DNA from: Rhizopus sp. PT2906
Lineage: Eukaryota > Mucoromycota > Mucoromycetes > Mucorales > Rhizopodaceae
Reading direction: 5' to 3'
Assembly: GCA_025529335.1 (NCBI GenBank)
Contig: JAMYHX010000220.1
Coordinates: 1 to 64,000, forward strand
DNA length: 64,000 nucleotides
A model generated the notes under the pieces. It ran no database searches, had not been told where the DNA came from, and saw nothing but the letters and a program-made list of their open reading frames with translations. The translations under genes were made by a program, and so were the position numbers. This document shows, piece by piece, positions 33,626 to 45,670 of this stretch (positions within the stretch are counted from its first letter, which is position 1; each line of letters starts with the position of its first letter).

Positions 33626-36600
33626 CTAGAAAATAATCTTATCCATTATTTCGCTCGCCAACTTGGCATATCTTAAACAATTTGACGTTGACATTCCAAA
33701 AGTAGTGTCACCTAAAGCTGAGAATCCAAATTGATCTAACAAGTTTCTTTGGGATGTTCTGTTCTTGGGTTGTGAAAAGATTGGATTCGAACATGCAGTT
33801 ACCAGAATAGACTTTACAGATTCAATGAGTAGTTGATTTTGACTATTGATAACTATTTGATTCATGCGTGGCAAAAGAGAATCATATCTATATAATCAAT
33901 ACATAAGCACATCTTATAGCATACAAATCTATCCGTAACTTACATTAAAGCAAAGACGTCAGGTAAAGAAACAGCAGCTTCTGATAAAAGACCATAAATA
34001 AACAATCTTTCTGATTCACTGTCTGTAGCATTAAGCATTGTGGCCAATAAGGACATGACGAGCAAGGCAGTAACATTGTCAGGAATATCCAGCTTATCAA
34101 ATACGCCTGCATACGTGCTTTCACTAGGTTCAGTTTCAACTTCTGAAATACCAACGAGCTTCATCATTTGCTTTACAGAGTCATTCTTGGCAGCTATAGG
34201 CAACAGCGCTGTCACATAGCCCAACGTAGAAGCCTCGATGACTACATTCTTTTCTCCCAAGAGATTCTTGTAATACTGCTTACGTTCAATATCTAAAAAG
34301 GTGCAAAGAGTGCTGTAGATAGCCATCTTGGCATCACTGAATCGTAACCCCTTCATGATGATACCAGCAATTGCAAATGAAAAGTGTGTGTTGAAGTTTA
34401 CGCCACAGTATCGGTCCAACTGTAGAGCCACATCGGATATGGGTTCTCGAGCAGCCAATAAGACTTCAGGTACATTGCTCTCAGAGAAAAAGTTGTTGGA
34501 ATCAAGAGACCTAAAGGTTGCTTCAAGCAATTCTAATGCCGCAACGAAAATAGATGCTGAGTTGATCTGAACCAAGGCGACTGCTACCCAAAATAGCTGA
34601 AGTAGATATACAGAGTCACTTGGAAGACTTTCAACGACGTTCTTTAAGCACATGATGATACTTGTCACAAGGTTAGGATCCGTTTCAGTAAATATGGAAA
34701 GAGCTCCTCGGAGTGCAACAAGAATTTGATAGAGTAGATCATCATCTACTTCTTCTCTACCTAGGTAACCAAGAACAACAAAGGCTCGGGGCTGTATAGC
34801 AGGGTTGAATTGGAATGCTGTACTAGCTACTAAGCTCATCCATCTGGCTCTCCAGCAGTTTGCAATATCTATAAAGAGAAACATGAGTATTTACAAAGCA
34901 ATACGTCGACATAAAATACACATTGCTTTCTGTACCTGTATTCGGTGCTGCGGTGCTAATCACTTCCGATAGTTTACCAACAATAATCTCCAAGGATGCC
35001 AAAGAAATGGGTTCCAACGTGTCATTCAACGTTTCAGAGGTTATGGCAAAGGCATTCGCATAAGATCTATTCAATCCAAACAGCAGTCGACTCTTGGAAT
35101 CAGATAGTTCTGTCAAGATCATTTGTAGTTTTTGAATATTGACTGCTGGCAGTGGTAAACGGGTACAGAGAGATTGAATCAGATTGACCACGATGCCGTG
35201 GATAGAGGCTCTGACGATTGTAGAACCTGTACTAGCAACAAGAGTAACAATGTGAAAAAGTTCCGGTACTGTTCGCTTTATGGGGCCATGGTTATTGAAA
35301 GAGAGCATCAGGATGAAACGAATGAGGATAGCAATCTCTGGCCAGGCTGAGTGCTCTGCCAGGGAGCGCGCTGGTTTAAATGATGTGCTATACAGCACTT
35401 TACGCAAGCGCATAACCAATTTAGAACGAATCGTGATATTGGAGAGCGTGACGAGTGTGTCAGCCAGAGCTTCTGCTTGACGAGAACCGATGCCGTGTTC
35501 ATTAGAGACTTGCAAGAAGGTCTCAATGACTAGCTCAAGGATATCATCTACATTTACAATAGTCTTCCATATCTTGGCTTGAACAAGCTTAGTCATCTAA
35601 AAAAGAAAGCTCATCAGATATAAAGATTCAGTAAGTTTTGAGAACAAAGTTTTACCTCTCCGTTGACAGTAAGGTCTATCAGCTGCCTCAAAATTTCTTT
35701 AGTCTTTGCCATATCTTTAGCAGAACCTTCACAGTATAGCGAAAGGTTAGGTAGCCATGGCATCATGTAAAGGAGTATAAGGTATTTAAGACCTTCTTCA
35801 GACTTTGCATAACCCATTATACATTCATTTAAAAATTCAAGTGTCAGGCCTGGCTCCTTTTCAGCAATCTTTTCACTAATGCTGACTATAAAGTCAGTAC
35901 TGTTTGATGGAAGACAAAGATCTAAAGATGAGTTGGTTAATTATGGGGTATTTCTTAAGAAGATGGTTTACCTTTTGCATCCAACAGCTGTTTACCAACA
36001 TCAAAATTGAATGCTCTACTCAGGGCATACAACAGATTGTATGAAGAAAGTCGTAAGTTAGGATCATCACTGCCAAGATTAAGTAGAGCCATATTGAGCA
36101 GTCTTCCAGGGACATCCTTTGGACGTATAGTTCGCTCTGTTATATTTGTTGGTCGAGAAGAATTATAACGTCGTTTGCTTTGACGAACCGTCTATTACAG
36201 AGATGCGCGCTAAGTTCCTGTTTCTATATCATCTTTTATACACTTACATTCACAATGGCTTCTCGCTTTGGTGAACTGAAGGTACTGATCACATTGTCTC
36301 GTGATGTTTTGAAGGTGAATTCATTTATCTGTTCTGCGCCTTGATGCTCATGCTGAACTATAGCTACTTGTTCAACTTCAGAAATATGATAGACGTCGTT
36401 GATAACAGCGTGTACACCATAGGAAATTTCTTGTTTGCGGACAGTCATGATCTGTATATACTCTGCGCTTACTTTGATCGTAAGTGGAATATTGGCTCTG
36501 TATTGTATAATCTTGTATACAGGGAAAAATACTGCACTGGGCTCTGTTTCTAAGCCAACTATAAAGAAAAACATTAGCTTCAGTCCTTTTTCTATTTAAA

Positions 36601-39600
36601 TATTTACTTGTTAACTTTGGAAGCTTTATCTCTGACGCCTGTATGTATTCTTGAAGCTCGGATAATGTAGCTGTAAATGATGTCTTTTTTGAAAGTTTAT
36701 GTGGTAACTGCTGTACTTCTATTTTCTTCAAATAAGTTCTTAAATAAGAGTTGGAATTATAGACGTGAAGTGCAGCAAAGCTGCCCATGATATCACTGGA
36801 TAATAACTGCATTAGTTGATTAATCCATTGAGACGGTACTTCATTGTTATTTGAGAACAAAGTGCAATCAACCAACACTTCAAAGGACTTGTTTGAGGAT
36901 GCTTCCAATATCTGTAATAAACCAAGGTATTAAAGTATAATTCCTTTTAAGATCAAAACCTTACTTGTAATATATGATAGATGAGTAATTCAAAGTCTAT
37001 ATTATCAACATCGATATGACGCAAAATCAAGTAGTATACACGTCAACCAGCCTTTGAGATACCTCCTTCATAAAAGATGTTTTTGGAAGCAATGGACTCT
37101 ACGCTTCGATGGTTATTGCGTCGTATGAAGTCTGAATAGATCTGGTTAGAGGCAGCAAAGATGTAGTTCTTTGAAGGTAACGACTCTTTCTTTCGCAGTT
37201 CTGGAGGACGACCCAGTTGAGCAAGTATGTTTGCAAATCTATCAAATTCACGTTTCCAAGAAGTGAGTGATTCTTGATCATGACTTCGGTTTAGCTTTCG
37301 TATGGCCAAATCTCGTGAAATGCGTTCCATATTGTCAGCCAGCACTTGATGAAGCAACACATAATCTTCTTCCGTCAGTTCATAGGCCTCTGTTGGTCGT
37401 TCGTTTCTTGGCTCGGACGGCATGGTTGATATCTCGCGCAGGAAATTGGCTACTTTATAAATGTTGTTGGTCAAAAAGTCGTTTAGAACAATCATGTAGG
37501 TTTCTTTTGCTCCAAAAAGGACATTGTTGGCAAGATTTTGTATCACTTTGGTCGCTATCAGATAGCCACGACGCATCTCACGTGAGTTGAGCTGTGCGGT
37601 CTTTGTCACACCATCGATCTCGGGTGAAACAATGACTGGGCAAAAGAACCGTAAGAAGATAAAGGAGCCCACGGCCGTGTATCTAGCTTCAGGGAATCGT
37701 TCGCGGACAGACATGGCGATGTAGGAGCAAATCTCGCGAAAGGACAGAGGAGCAAGGTCAACCGAGTTACAGATAGCTTGCAAGAACAACTCGGTCACCT
37801 CAATGACGTTTTGTCTATTCCTATTGCCGTCTTCACTCGGTAATAATTTTGACGGGTCTAGTTCAAAGCATCTGTTCTCCTTAGGAAGCTCAGAGAGCTT
37901 TTGGAATACAGGCGACAACACAGCCTTGACGTATTCAGCACCATTATCTTTTGCAAACACAGAGAGTAAACGAGTGGCAATACTTGTTCTTCTAAACAAA
38001 TCAGTCTCATTATCTAAATCATGTTAATGTGTTACTCTGACGGTTACTTGCATTACATTTTATTTACCTGTGGTATCAATCTCTTTTTGAATGACTGTCT
38101 TGAGCAGTTGCATTATCTTGTTTTTCGATGAATAGCAGGCATACAGAGCATTAGCACAATCATCAATTTCAGAAGAAGGGCACACCTCGCAGAGTGATTT
38201 GGTAACATCCAGATCAGAATTTATCAGTATATCAATCAGTTTTTCATATCTATCGGTCATCACTGTCTCTGCCAAATTCTCAAACTCTGTTCCTTGATTT
38301 AAAATATTGGCTAGTACTTCCATGAAAGCAGTACGAGTGCTGGTATCCTCGTGGTAGCCCATGGAAAAAGAATACTTTAGACCGGCATCCACATTGGCAC
38401 TTAGTAAATTGGAAAGAGCCAGAATAGTATAGTTCTTTAGAGGTTCTATACCGGATTCCTAACATAAAATTAGTTGTCATGTATAATAGACAATCATGTG
38501 TATAATTTACTGTTCTAAATTCAACACTGCTTCGAGATTGAGCAGAGGAGTTTAGTTCAGACAGTCGGCAACGATTGAGTATTTTGAAAAAGAAGGTAAA
38601 ATACTTGAAGAAAATTTTGCTTTTCGCAATCATTGCGTTTGACTCCTGTAGCGACTCCACCGGTTGAAGGGGAAGTTGGTGAAGTAAAGCCACGATAGTC
38701 TTTAAGCAGGCAACATCCAAATCCTGCTGAAGCTTCTCTAGCTGAGATGGGTCATTTGAAGATAACTGAGATGTTGACAGATAAGGCTTCTATGCAAGGG
38801 AGTTGGTGTTTATTTTTTTATAGTGTTTTCATTGTTACCTTTGCCAATGTATAATCACTGATCCACTCAGCAATAATTTCCAGCAGTTTGTTTCTTAACC
38901 TGAACTCTTGTCTAATAGTGACTCGATCCTTTTTGAGCATCAATACTTCAATCAGATGACATAGTTTGATCTTCATCTTGATTGATCCAGCATCTGCTGT
39001 AAGCTTATTGACATAAAAAGTACACAGACTAATAAGAGTACTAAAATCGACCATAAACAGACTTTCTGATTTATCTGTTAAACGATCCAAGACGAGTTTC
39101 AACACCGAGATGGCCTGTTCGACAAAGAGTGTGTATCGAGGTTCGCATATGGGCTCATTCTTATTGGCTTGGGAGAAGCATTGTGTTAGGGTATCTTCTA
39201 AGCAGCGAAACATGGTGTGGTATAGAGCAGGTGATAAGTCGTTTCCAAGAATTTCTCTGACCCATTCTCTGACTAGCAAATTATCACAGGCCAGTAAATC
39301 CACCATCTCTACGAGAAACTTATCTACCAACACGGCTGACTCTGGTACATAACGTATCCCGCTACTATGGACAGTACCACTACTACTGCTGATCTGACTA
39401 TTGAGGAATTCTTCGTTTTGAGCAGCCATCAGACACACACCGCCCAATGCTGCGAGAAAACCAGCATAGTTCTGCCATTCTGCCGCTCGCTCTTCATCTA
39501 GACGCTCTATGCGATTTGTAGTTGTAACGGTACTAGTTGAACCAGTATGCCGACTTGACGTATTTCTTAGCTTATCTTGCCAGCCGGTACCCTTTCGATT

Positions 39601-42415
39601 CACTTCTGAAGTGTCATCTCTACTTTCTTCAGGTGGACGAACGATAAGTGGTGTCATCAGTTTCCATCTTTTCCATGCTTCTTCCCAAGCACTCAACATG
39701 CCTGGAGAGCCATGTGTGGCCATACGTAGCAATCGTCGAATACGACGCTGCTGTGATTTTCTACCTATTACCACATTGGCATCTTCGACCAGCTTGGTAT
39801 AACATGCCATGTTCTCCACAAAGATTGTGGACGAAGGCTGATACTCCTCAAAGCTTTCTGTCAGTCCAACTTCTGTACATATCAAAGCAAAACATTCAAT
39901 GGTAATCGTGCATATGTTGGTGTCTGAGGAGCAGAGCATCACTAGTAGTGCCACTTCAAGCGCTATAGAAGCTTGTCGCCTTTCTTTTGTATCAGCGCCT
40001 CTTGCTGCTACATTGCGATGCTGTTGCAAAAACTCATTGCGCAATGTGAGTAAACGTCTCAAGAGGTCCAAAAGAGCTCTCAGTCCTTTGTCTCTTTCTG
40101 TCAGAATTTGTTTTGCAAGCGTATATAACACCTCGGATGATAACTTCCAGAATACTTCCATTACGTGGTTTGATGGTCCCCATGACAAGATATAGTTAGG
40201 TGCATGAAGTTTGATTAAACAGTCAGCTGCTGCTTCCCTAACGGAGGGGTTAGGATCGCTGACGTAATTGGTAATGGCAATCATCAGAGAAGCATTTTGC
40301 TCATATCTATCTGAATCATTGCCCTATAGACAAAGAGTAAGCAACAAAAAGGGAAATAACCTAATTTGTTTACCAAAACAGCAAACTGTGGATCTGTTTG
40401 ATATAAATGTAAAACATCCAGAATGAGTTCAAACCGCTCAGGTGGAATCGCGGATGTATCTCTTCTCGGACGCATACCCTTTCGTGAAGACTGACTAGCT
40501 GTATCTGATTTTTCTCTAACTTCGCGACTATAAAATTCCAAAAACAGAGCACGAATACGACAACAGAGCGAATTATGTAGAGTGGATACAGGTGGAACCC
40601 AAGGTAGCTTATTTTCTTCAGATGCTATTGCCGCTGCTGCCTTGACCATGCTTACTTTAAAGAGAGTAGGTGCAGAAAATTCAAAGCAGGCTGGAATGAT
40701 CGTATTCACTGTTCGTTCAACATCTAATCGAAAAAGAGCTACAATACAATCTGCCATCAGAGACTGGTAATCAATGTAAACACCCAAGCTATTGTTACGA
40801 CCATCGATACCAATGGGTCGATGAGGGTCAAACAGCTTTTCAACCAGTTCATTTTCGATATCAGGCACAATTTGACGAAGGGCTGTCGTATCATCTTTTG
40901 CAATATAAGTAGCAGCTCGACAGCAGTCTACATAACAAATGGCTGCCAAATCTGCCATACGGTCACCTTTCATTGCCTTTCTCAAAGAAGCCAAGAATGC
41001 AGACTAGAGATAATGGGTTTAGAATGAATGCAGATAAGCAATATCCTTTACCTTTTTATTATTCGCACTTCCTGACACAGTTGTAGAAAGCATGATGTCC
41101 GGACAGAGTATGAGTAGCATCATCTGAACTGGCCAATATACTGCCTTTTTCTTTGCTGTATCTGCTAATGAGTTGAATATATCAAATAGTATTTCGGGTG
41201 ATCCTTCTAATCTTTTTTGACTACGAGAAAGCATCATAAATTCTGATGTATAACTCTCTATCCAATTCCAAATGGCTCCTCTCAAGGCTATAGCTACCAA
41301 TTGCTGCGTTGTCTTTTTCAAATGTAGAGTAGATGTACAGAGTTCTATAGATAATCAAGTAAGAACATAGACTCGATCGGTTTACTATTTACGTTTTCTC
41401 CTCATTTACCTGTCAAAATCATACTCAATCGTTTTGAGTTTAAAGATGAACATTCGATAATGGCAATATCAATCACTTCTGGTGATTCATCGGCAGCTGA
41501 TGTCAAACACATAATCCTTGACTTGAACTTGCTAAACACGACGTTCCAGTTACTTGCACTGACATAGGACAATATACGACAGACAGCCTGATAGATATCG
41601 TTACATAACGGATGCTTTTGTTCCAAGACAGCTACTGCTCTCGTTCCATTGGCTACAAGTCCATGTTCACGATCTTCAAGTGTTCCAACTTGTGATAAAT
41701 AACGAGACATGACATTGATGATATGTTTTGCTAAAGCATTATCAAGTGGTGGTGGATCATTGGGTGTAGGTGGTATACCCTCAGGTAGCTCCCAAATATC
41801 GGTGTCTGTACGTATCAGATTGGGTCGTCTTCTTGACTGTTCTTGTGAAACCTGATTTTGTTTCCAACAATGTTGCATACAGGCAGCGAGTATGCGAATC
41901 ATAAATAACTGTGACTGTAATAAATGGAAGGAGTTATCATCATTTCTTGGAAGTGTATTAGGCTATAAAAAGAGTGAGATTGGTCAATGTAAGCTACTTT
42001 ATGCTGGTCTAACCTTTGACATATTTTCAAGCATGGTCATGATGGTGCTTGCAATAGTGGATAATCTATATTTTGATAGTTCAATCAATGCTGCCACTAT
42101 GTTATTCTGTATCAGTCATTTGTAAAAGTCACAAAAAGTTTATCATCATACCTCTGACGTCAAGGTGAGTGATAAATATAAAATATATATAAAAAAAAAA
42201 GATGAGTTAAAAAAGAGAGTTTGTTTAATGTATATAATTACGATTGTTGAATTAAGGGATCGTGTTGTAATGAGTCATTTTCAGTGTCACTTGTAGTTGG
42301 TAACTATATAGAAACAATATCAACATATATATATATATAAACATAATGTGTCATACTTTACTCTAACTGCTATTCTATTTACTAAACTTAGAATAAGTCT
42401 AGTGTCTGTGCTCAT
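33626..42415 (-). CDS. Neurofibromin/IRA-type Ras GTPase-activating protein, with in-frame TGA
   Basis: This protein of about 2,600 residues would switch off Ras by stimulating GTP hydrolysis. Exons (minus): 42415-42362, 42303-42242, 42106-42014, 41962-41410, 41344-41052, 41003-40374, 40323-38839, 38789-38511, 38458-38068, 38013-36965, 36911-36608, 36558-36248, 36191-35972, 35921-35656, 35596-34936, 34868-33944, 33887-33626. The third exon onward joins cleanly; the link between the second and third leaves a frame mismatch, so a micro-exon or different junction is missing. The RasGAP domain (exon 38013) has the arginine-finger loop LFRRTSIATRLLS and the FLR motif FIFLRFFCPVIVSPE. A Sec14/PH-like module and long HEAT-like helical arms follow. 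One TGA at 37043-37045 interrupts the Sec14 start (GISKAG-stop-RVYYLILRH) with the same frame open on both sides. Confidence 0.88.
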
Positions 42416-42927
42416 TGTTGTAATAAGTCAAGAAACAAAGAGAAAAAGAGAGAGAGAGGGAGAGAAGATGATTTTCTTCTACTTTAAAGCTCTTTAATTG
42501 ATTCCTTTTCTTCGTATTAGCTTCAATAAACCAAAAAAAGAAAAAAAAAGTAAAAAACAAGCTTGGTAAAAAATAAAGTAACGCTACACAGCACAATCTG
42601 AAGTCCAAAAAGGGTCTTTTTTCAAATTCAACCAAAGTAAAAATTTATAAGAATTGAAACCATTATAAAAAAGCTTAAAGTTTAGTCATTATCATTGATT
42701 CATTATACATAAAAAGGAAGTAAAAGAAAAGAGCAAAGAGGAGCGTATTTCGTAATTAGTTTACATTGTAATACAAAGTATTATAAAATTAAAAAGAGCT
42801 ACCTCTCTCCCTCTTTTTCTCGACAATAGAACCGGAATATTATTATATTCTTATTATTGAATATATATAAGTATTTAGTTTTTATTATTCTTTCTTTTTT
42901 TCTTCTTCTTATTCATTTCTGTTTATC
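42416..42927. promoter_or_regulatory. Divergent intergenic region, RasGAP / M13 peptidase
   Basis: This 512-base gap lies between two divergent starts. A GA-rich/CT-rich tract (about 42428-42470) sits just upstream of the RasGAP start, and a CTCTCTCCCTC tract near 42800-42815 precedes the peptidase. No third gene is called, although a hydrophobic ORF at 42857-43045 overlaps the peptidase start in another frame (see findings). Confidence 0.45.
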
Positions 42928-45522
42928 ATGGCAGCTGGTGCTTTTTTACATAGTCTTACTGCTCATTCAACTCATCTTTTGGCTCGTGCTACCAACAATA
43001 CATGCAGTTCCCACGTTTGTCAATCTGTTGCTTCTTCTATTCTAAAGGACATTGATGTGAACGTAGATCCATGCAGTGACTTTTATCAATACACTTGTAT
43101 AATGATGGATCCTTAATTGATTATTCAACTAATACACATTCATAGGCGGTGGTTGGATAAAGACTCACCCTATTCCCCCTTCTGACCCAAGTAAGCTACG
43201 TTGCACAGAGAGGTGAAACATTTACTAACTTTTATGTCAGGCGTCGGCACATTTACCGATCTCCGTAATGCTAACCTTGATAGTCTTCAACAATTGCTTC
43301 AAGGCACCTACGACGATTTACTCACTGGGGTTGATCCCAATTCGGGGTTTTTGAATGAGACAGAAAAGGAGCAGGATAGGAGCAACTTTAACAAGATAAA
43401 GACGTATTATGATGCATGTATGGATGAGGTGACCGTTGACCATCTTGGACCCACGCCCATGTTTCCTGATATCGCTCAAGCGCTCAAAAGTCTAGGATAT
43501 TCTCCGGGCGTGGATGATGGTCGGTTTAGTCTTGAACATGCGCATGCTTTGACGGATGCTTTGATCGAATTAAACTCGCAGGGTGTTGGCAACCTGGTAT
43601 CATTCGATGTGGGCATAGACGACAAAAATCCCGAAAAGTATGCTATCTTCTTAAACCAACCAAGCTTAAGTTTGCCTTCTCGGGAATATTACAAACAGCC
43701 CGATCTTATCGCCCAGTACCGTAACGGCTTGATTTCTGTGGTTACTGCCGTTCTTGGCGATGTTGCAGGCGACTCTAGTAGATTGCGTATTGAAAAACTC
43801 ATTGAAAACAAGTTACCTGTACTTGGCGCCGTGGATATAGAAGCTATGGTGGACAGGTTTATTGAATTTGAAACGCAGCTTGCCAATATATCACTTCCCA
43901 TGTAAGATAAACAAGTGAAGAAAAAAAAAATCAAAAGCTTACTTTGATTTTCATTAGCGACGAGCTGCAAGACCCTTTGGCAGTCTATAATCCAATGACA
44001 GTTGGCGAGTTACATCAAAAATATCCGATTGCAGACTGGTTCCGAACTCTTCGTCATTTTGTGCCTAATGACGCCTCTTTGCCTGATAATGTGATCGTGA
44101 CCTCTCCCGGCTACTTGAAAGAATTAACAGATTGGTTGGTCAACAGCCAGACACGTCCCGATGGTGCGTCCATCCAAGCCATTCGTGAATACTTTATCAT
44201 CAGAATCATCCTGTCCAATATTCACAGCATCGACAAGAAGACACGAGACCTCCATCGGGAAACGATCGGCAAACTTGTCAATGGCGCAACCGAAGCTCCG
44301 CCCCGAAGCCGCGAGTGTGTAGCAAGCACAAGTGGTGACTTTGGTCAGCTGTTGGGTCGATACTTTGTCATGAAATCATTTGGTGGTGAGCCACAACGAA
44401 AGCAGGTTTCTGAATTTATTGAGAATCTTTTGTCGGCTTGGTCTGGAAGATTAAAACAGAGCGATTGGTTGGACATTGAAACACGTACGCGTGCATTAAA
44501 TAAGGTAAACACATTGTCGTTTCTTTTTTTAGGGGGAAGCTCTAACTTTTTTTGGGGGGACGGATCATATAGATCAAAAAACTCACGCATCAAGAAGCCT
44601 ACAGCATTATTAGTCCTGATGTTCGATCGTCTAATTCTCTTCAAAACTATTACTCGGGTATAGAAATCAAAGAAAAAGATTACTATGGAAACCAAAAATC
44701 TGTAATGATGTCAGAATTCAAGAAAGAGTGGAGTAGGGTAGAAGAAAAAGTAAACAAGGATGACTGGTTCATGACACCTCATGAAGTTAATGCCTATTAC
44801 TCTCCCAATTTTAACAAGGCAAAAGCATCATCATTCTTTAATTTGTTGTTATTTACCTTTTTCATATAGATTGTTATTCCTGCAGGAATCTTACAGGCTC
44901 CATTCTATCATACAGATTTACCTTCCTATATCAACTATGGTGGTATTGGTGCAGTGATTGGTCATGAAATTACTGTACGTGATAATTGCAAAAAGAATGC
45001 ATATGTTTTCATTAACACGCTTTCTAGCATGCCTTTGATAACTCAGGCCGTCTTTATGATGGAGATGGCCGCTTAAACACTTGGTGGACAGACGCAACCA
45101 CATCTGCATTTGAAAGCAGATCTCAATGCTTTATCAACCAGTATAATCAATTCTCTATTCAGGGTCCTGATAAAACCAACTACTCTGTCAATGGAAAGAT
45201 GACACTTGGTGAAAATCTCGCAGATAACGGTGGTCTTCATACCGCTTACGCAGCCATGAAAAAGACCCTTACAGAGGATAACCTGGTTGTCTTGCCCGGT
45301 CTTGAAAAATATACTCCAGAACAGCTATTTTTCATCAACTTTGGTAGAATATGGTGTAACAACATGCGTCCTGAACTATCCGTTCAACGTGTTCGTACCG
45401 ACGTACATTCGCCTAATAGTGTTCGTGTTAATGGTGCTGTTCAAAATAGTGCTGAATTTGCTCAAGCATTTCAGTGTCCTCAGAAGCCGATGAATCCTTC
45501 GAACAAATGCCAAATCTGGTAA
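42928..45522 (+). CDS. M13-family zinc metallopeptidase (neprilysin/endothelin-converting-enzyme-like)
   Basis: Seven exons, 42928-43096, 43146-43190, 43241-43901, 43958-44504, 44573-44818, 44870-44974 and 45028-45522, give 755 aa. The zinc site HEITH spans the exon 6-7 junction after [12 protein letters not shown]. The third ligand lies in [10 protein letters not shown]. Upstream is the [20 protein letters not shown] substrate-binding block, and the protein ends in the family CQIW. N-terminal Cys residues ([14 protein letters not shown]) match the ectodomain. M13 enzymes are usually secreted or type II membrane proteins cleaving small peptides, yet the chosen start lacks an evident membrane anchor. 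The intron at 44819-44869 begins GC, not GT. Confidence 0.92.
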
Positions 45523-45670
45523 AGCTGATTTCTCTTTCATTGAATAAAAAAGGGCCACATAGAGCATTATATAGTACAAACATTGGAATTCTTTTTTATT
45601 TTTCTAAAGAACACGAATAAGCGCATATATGTGACAAGTGTATAAACATTATTTTAAACAAAGATATCTT

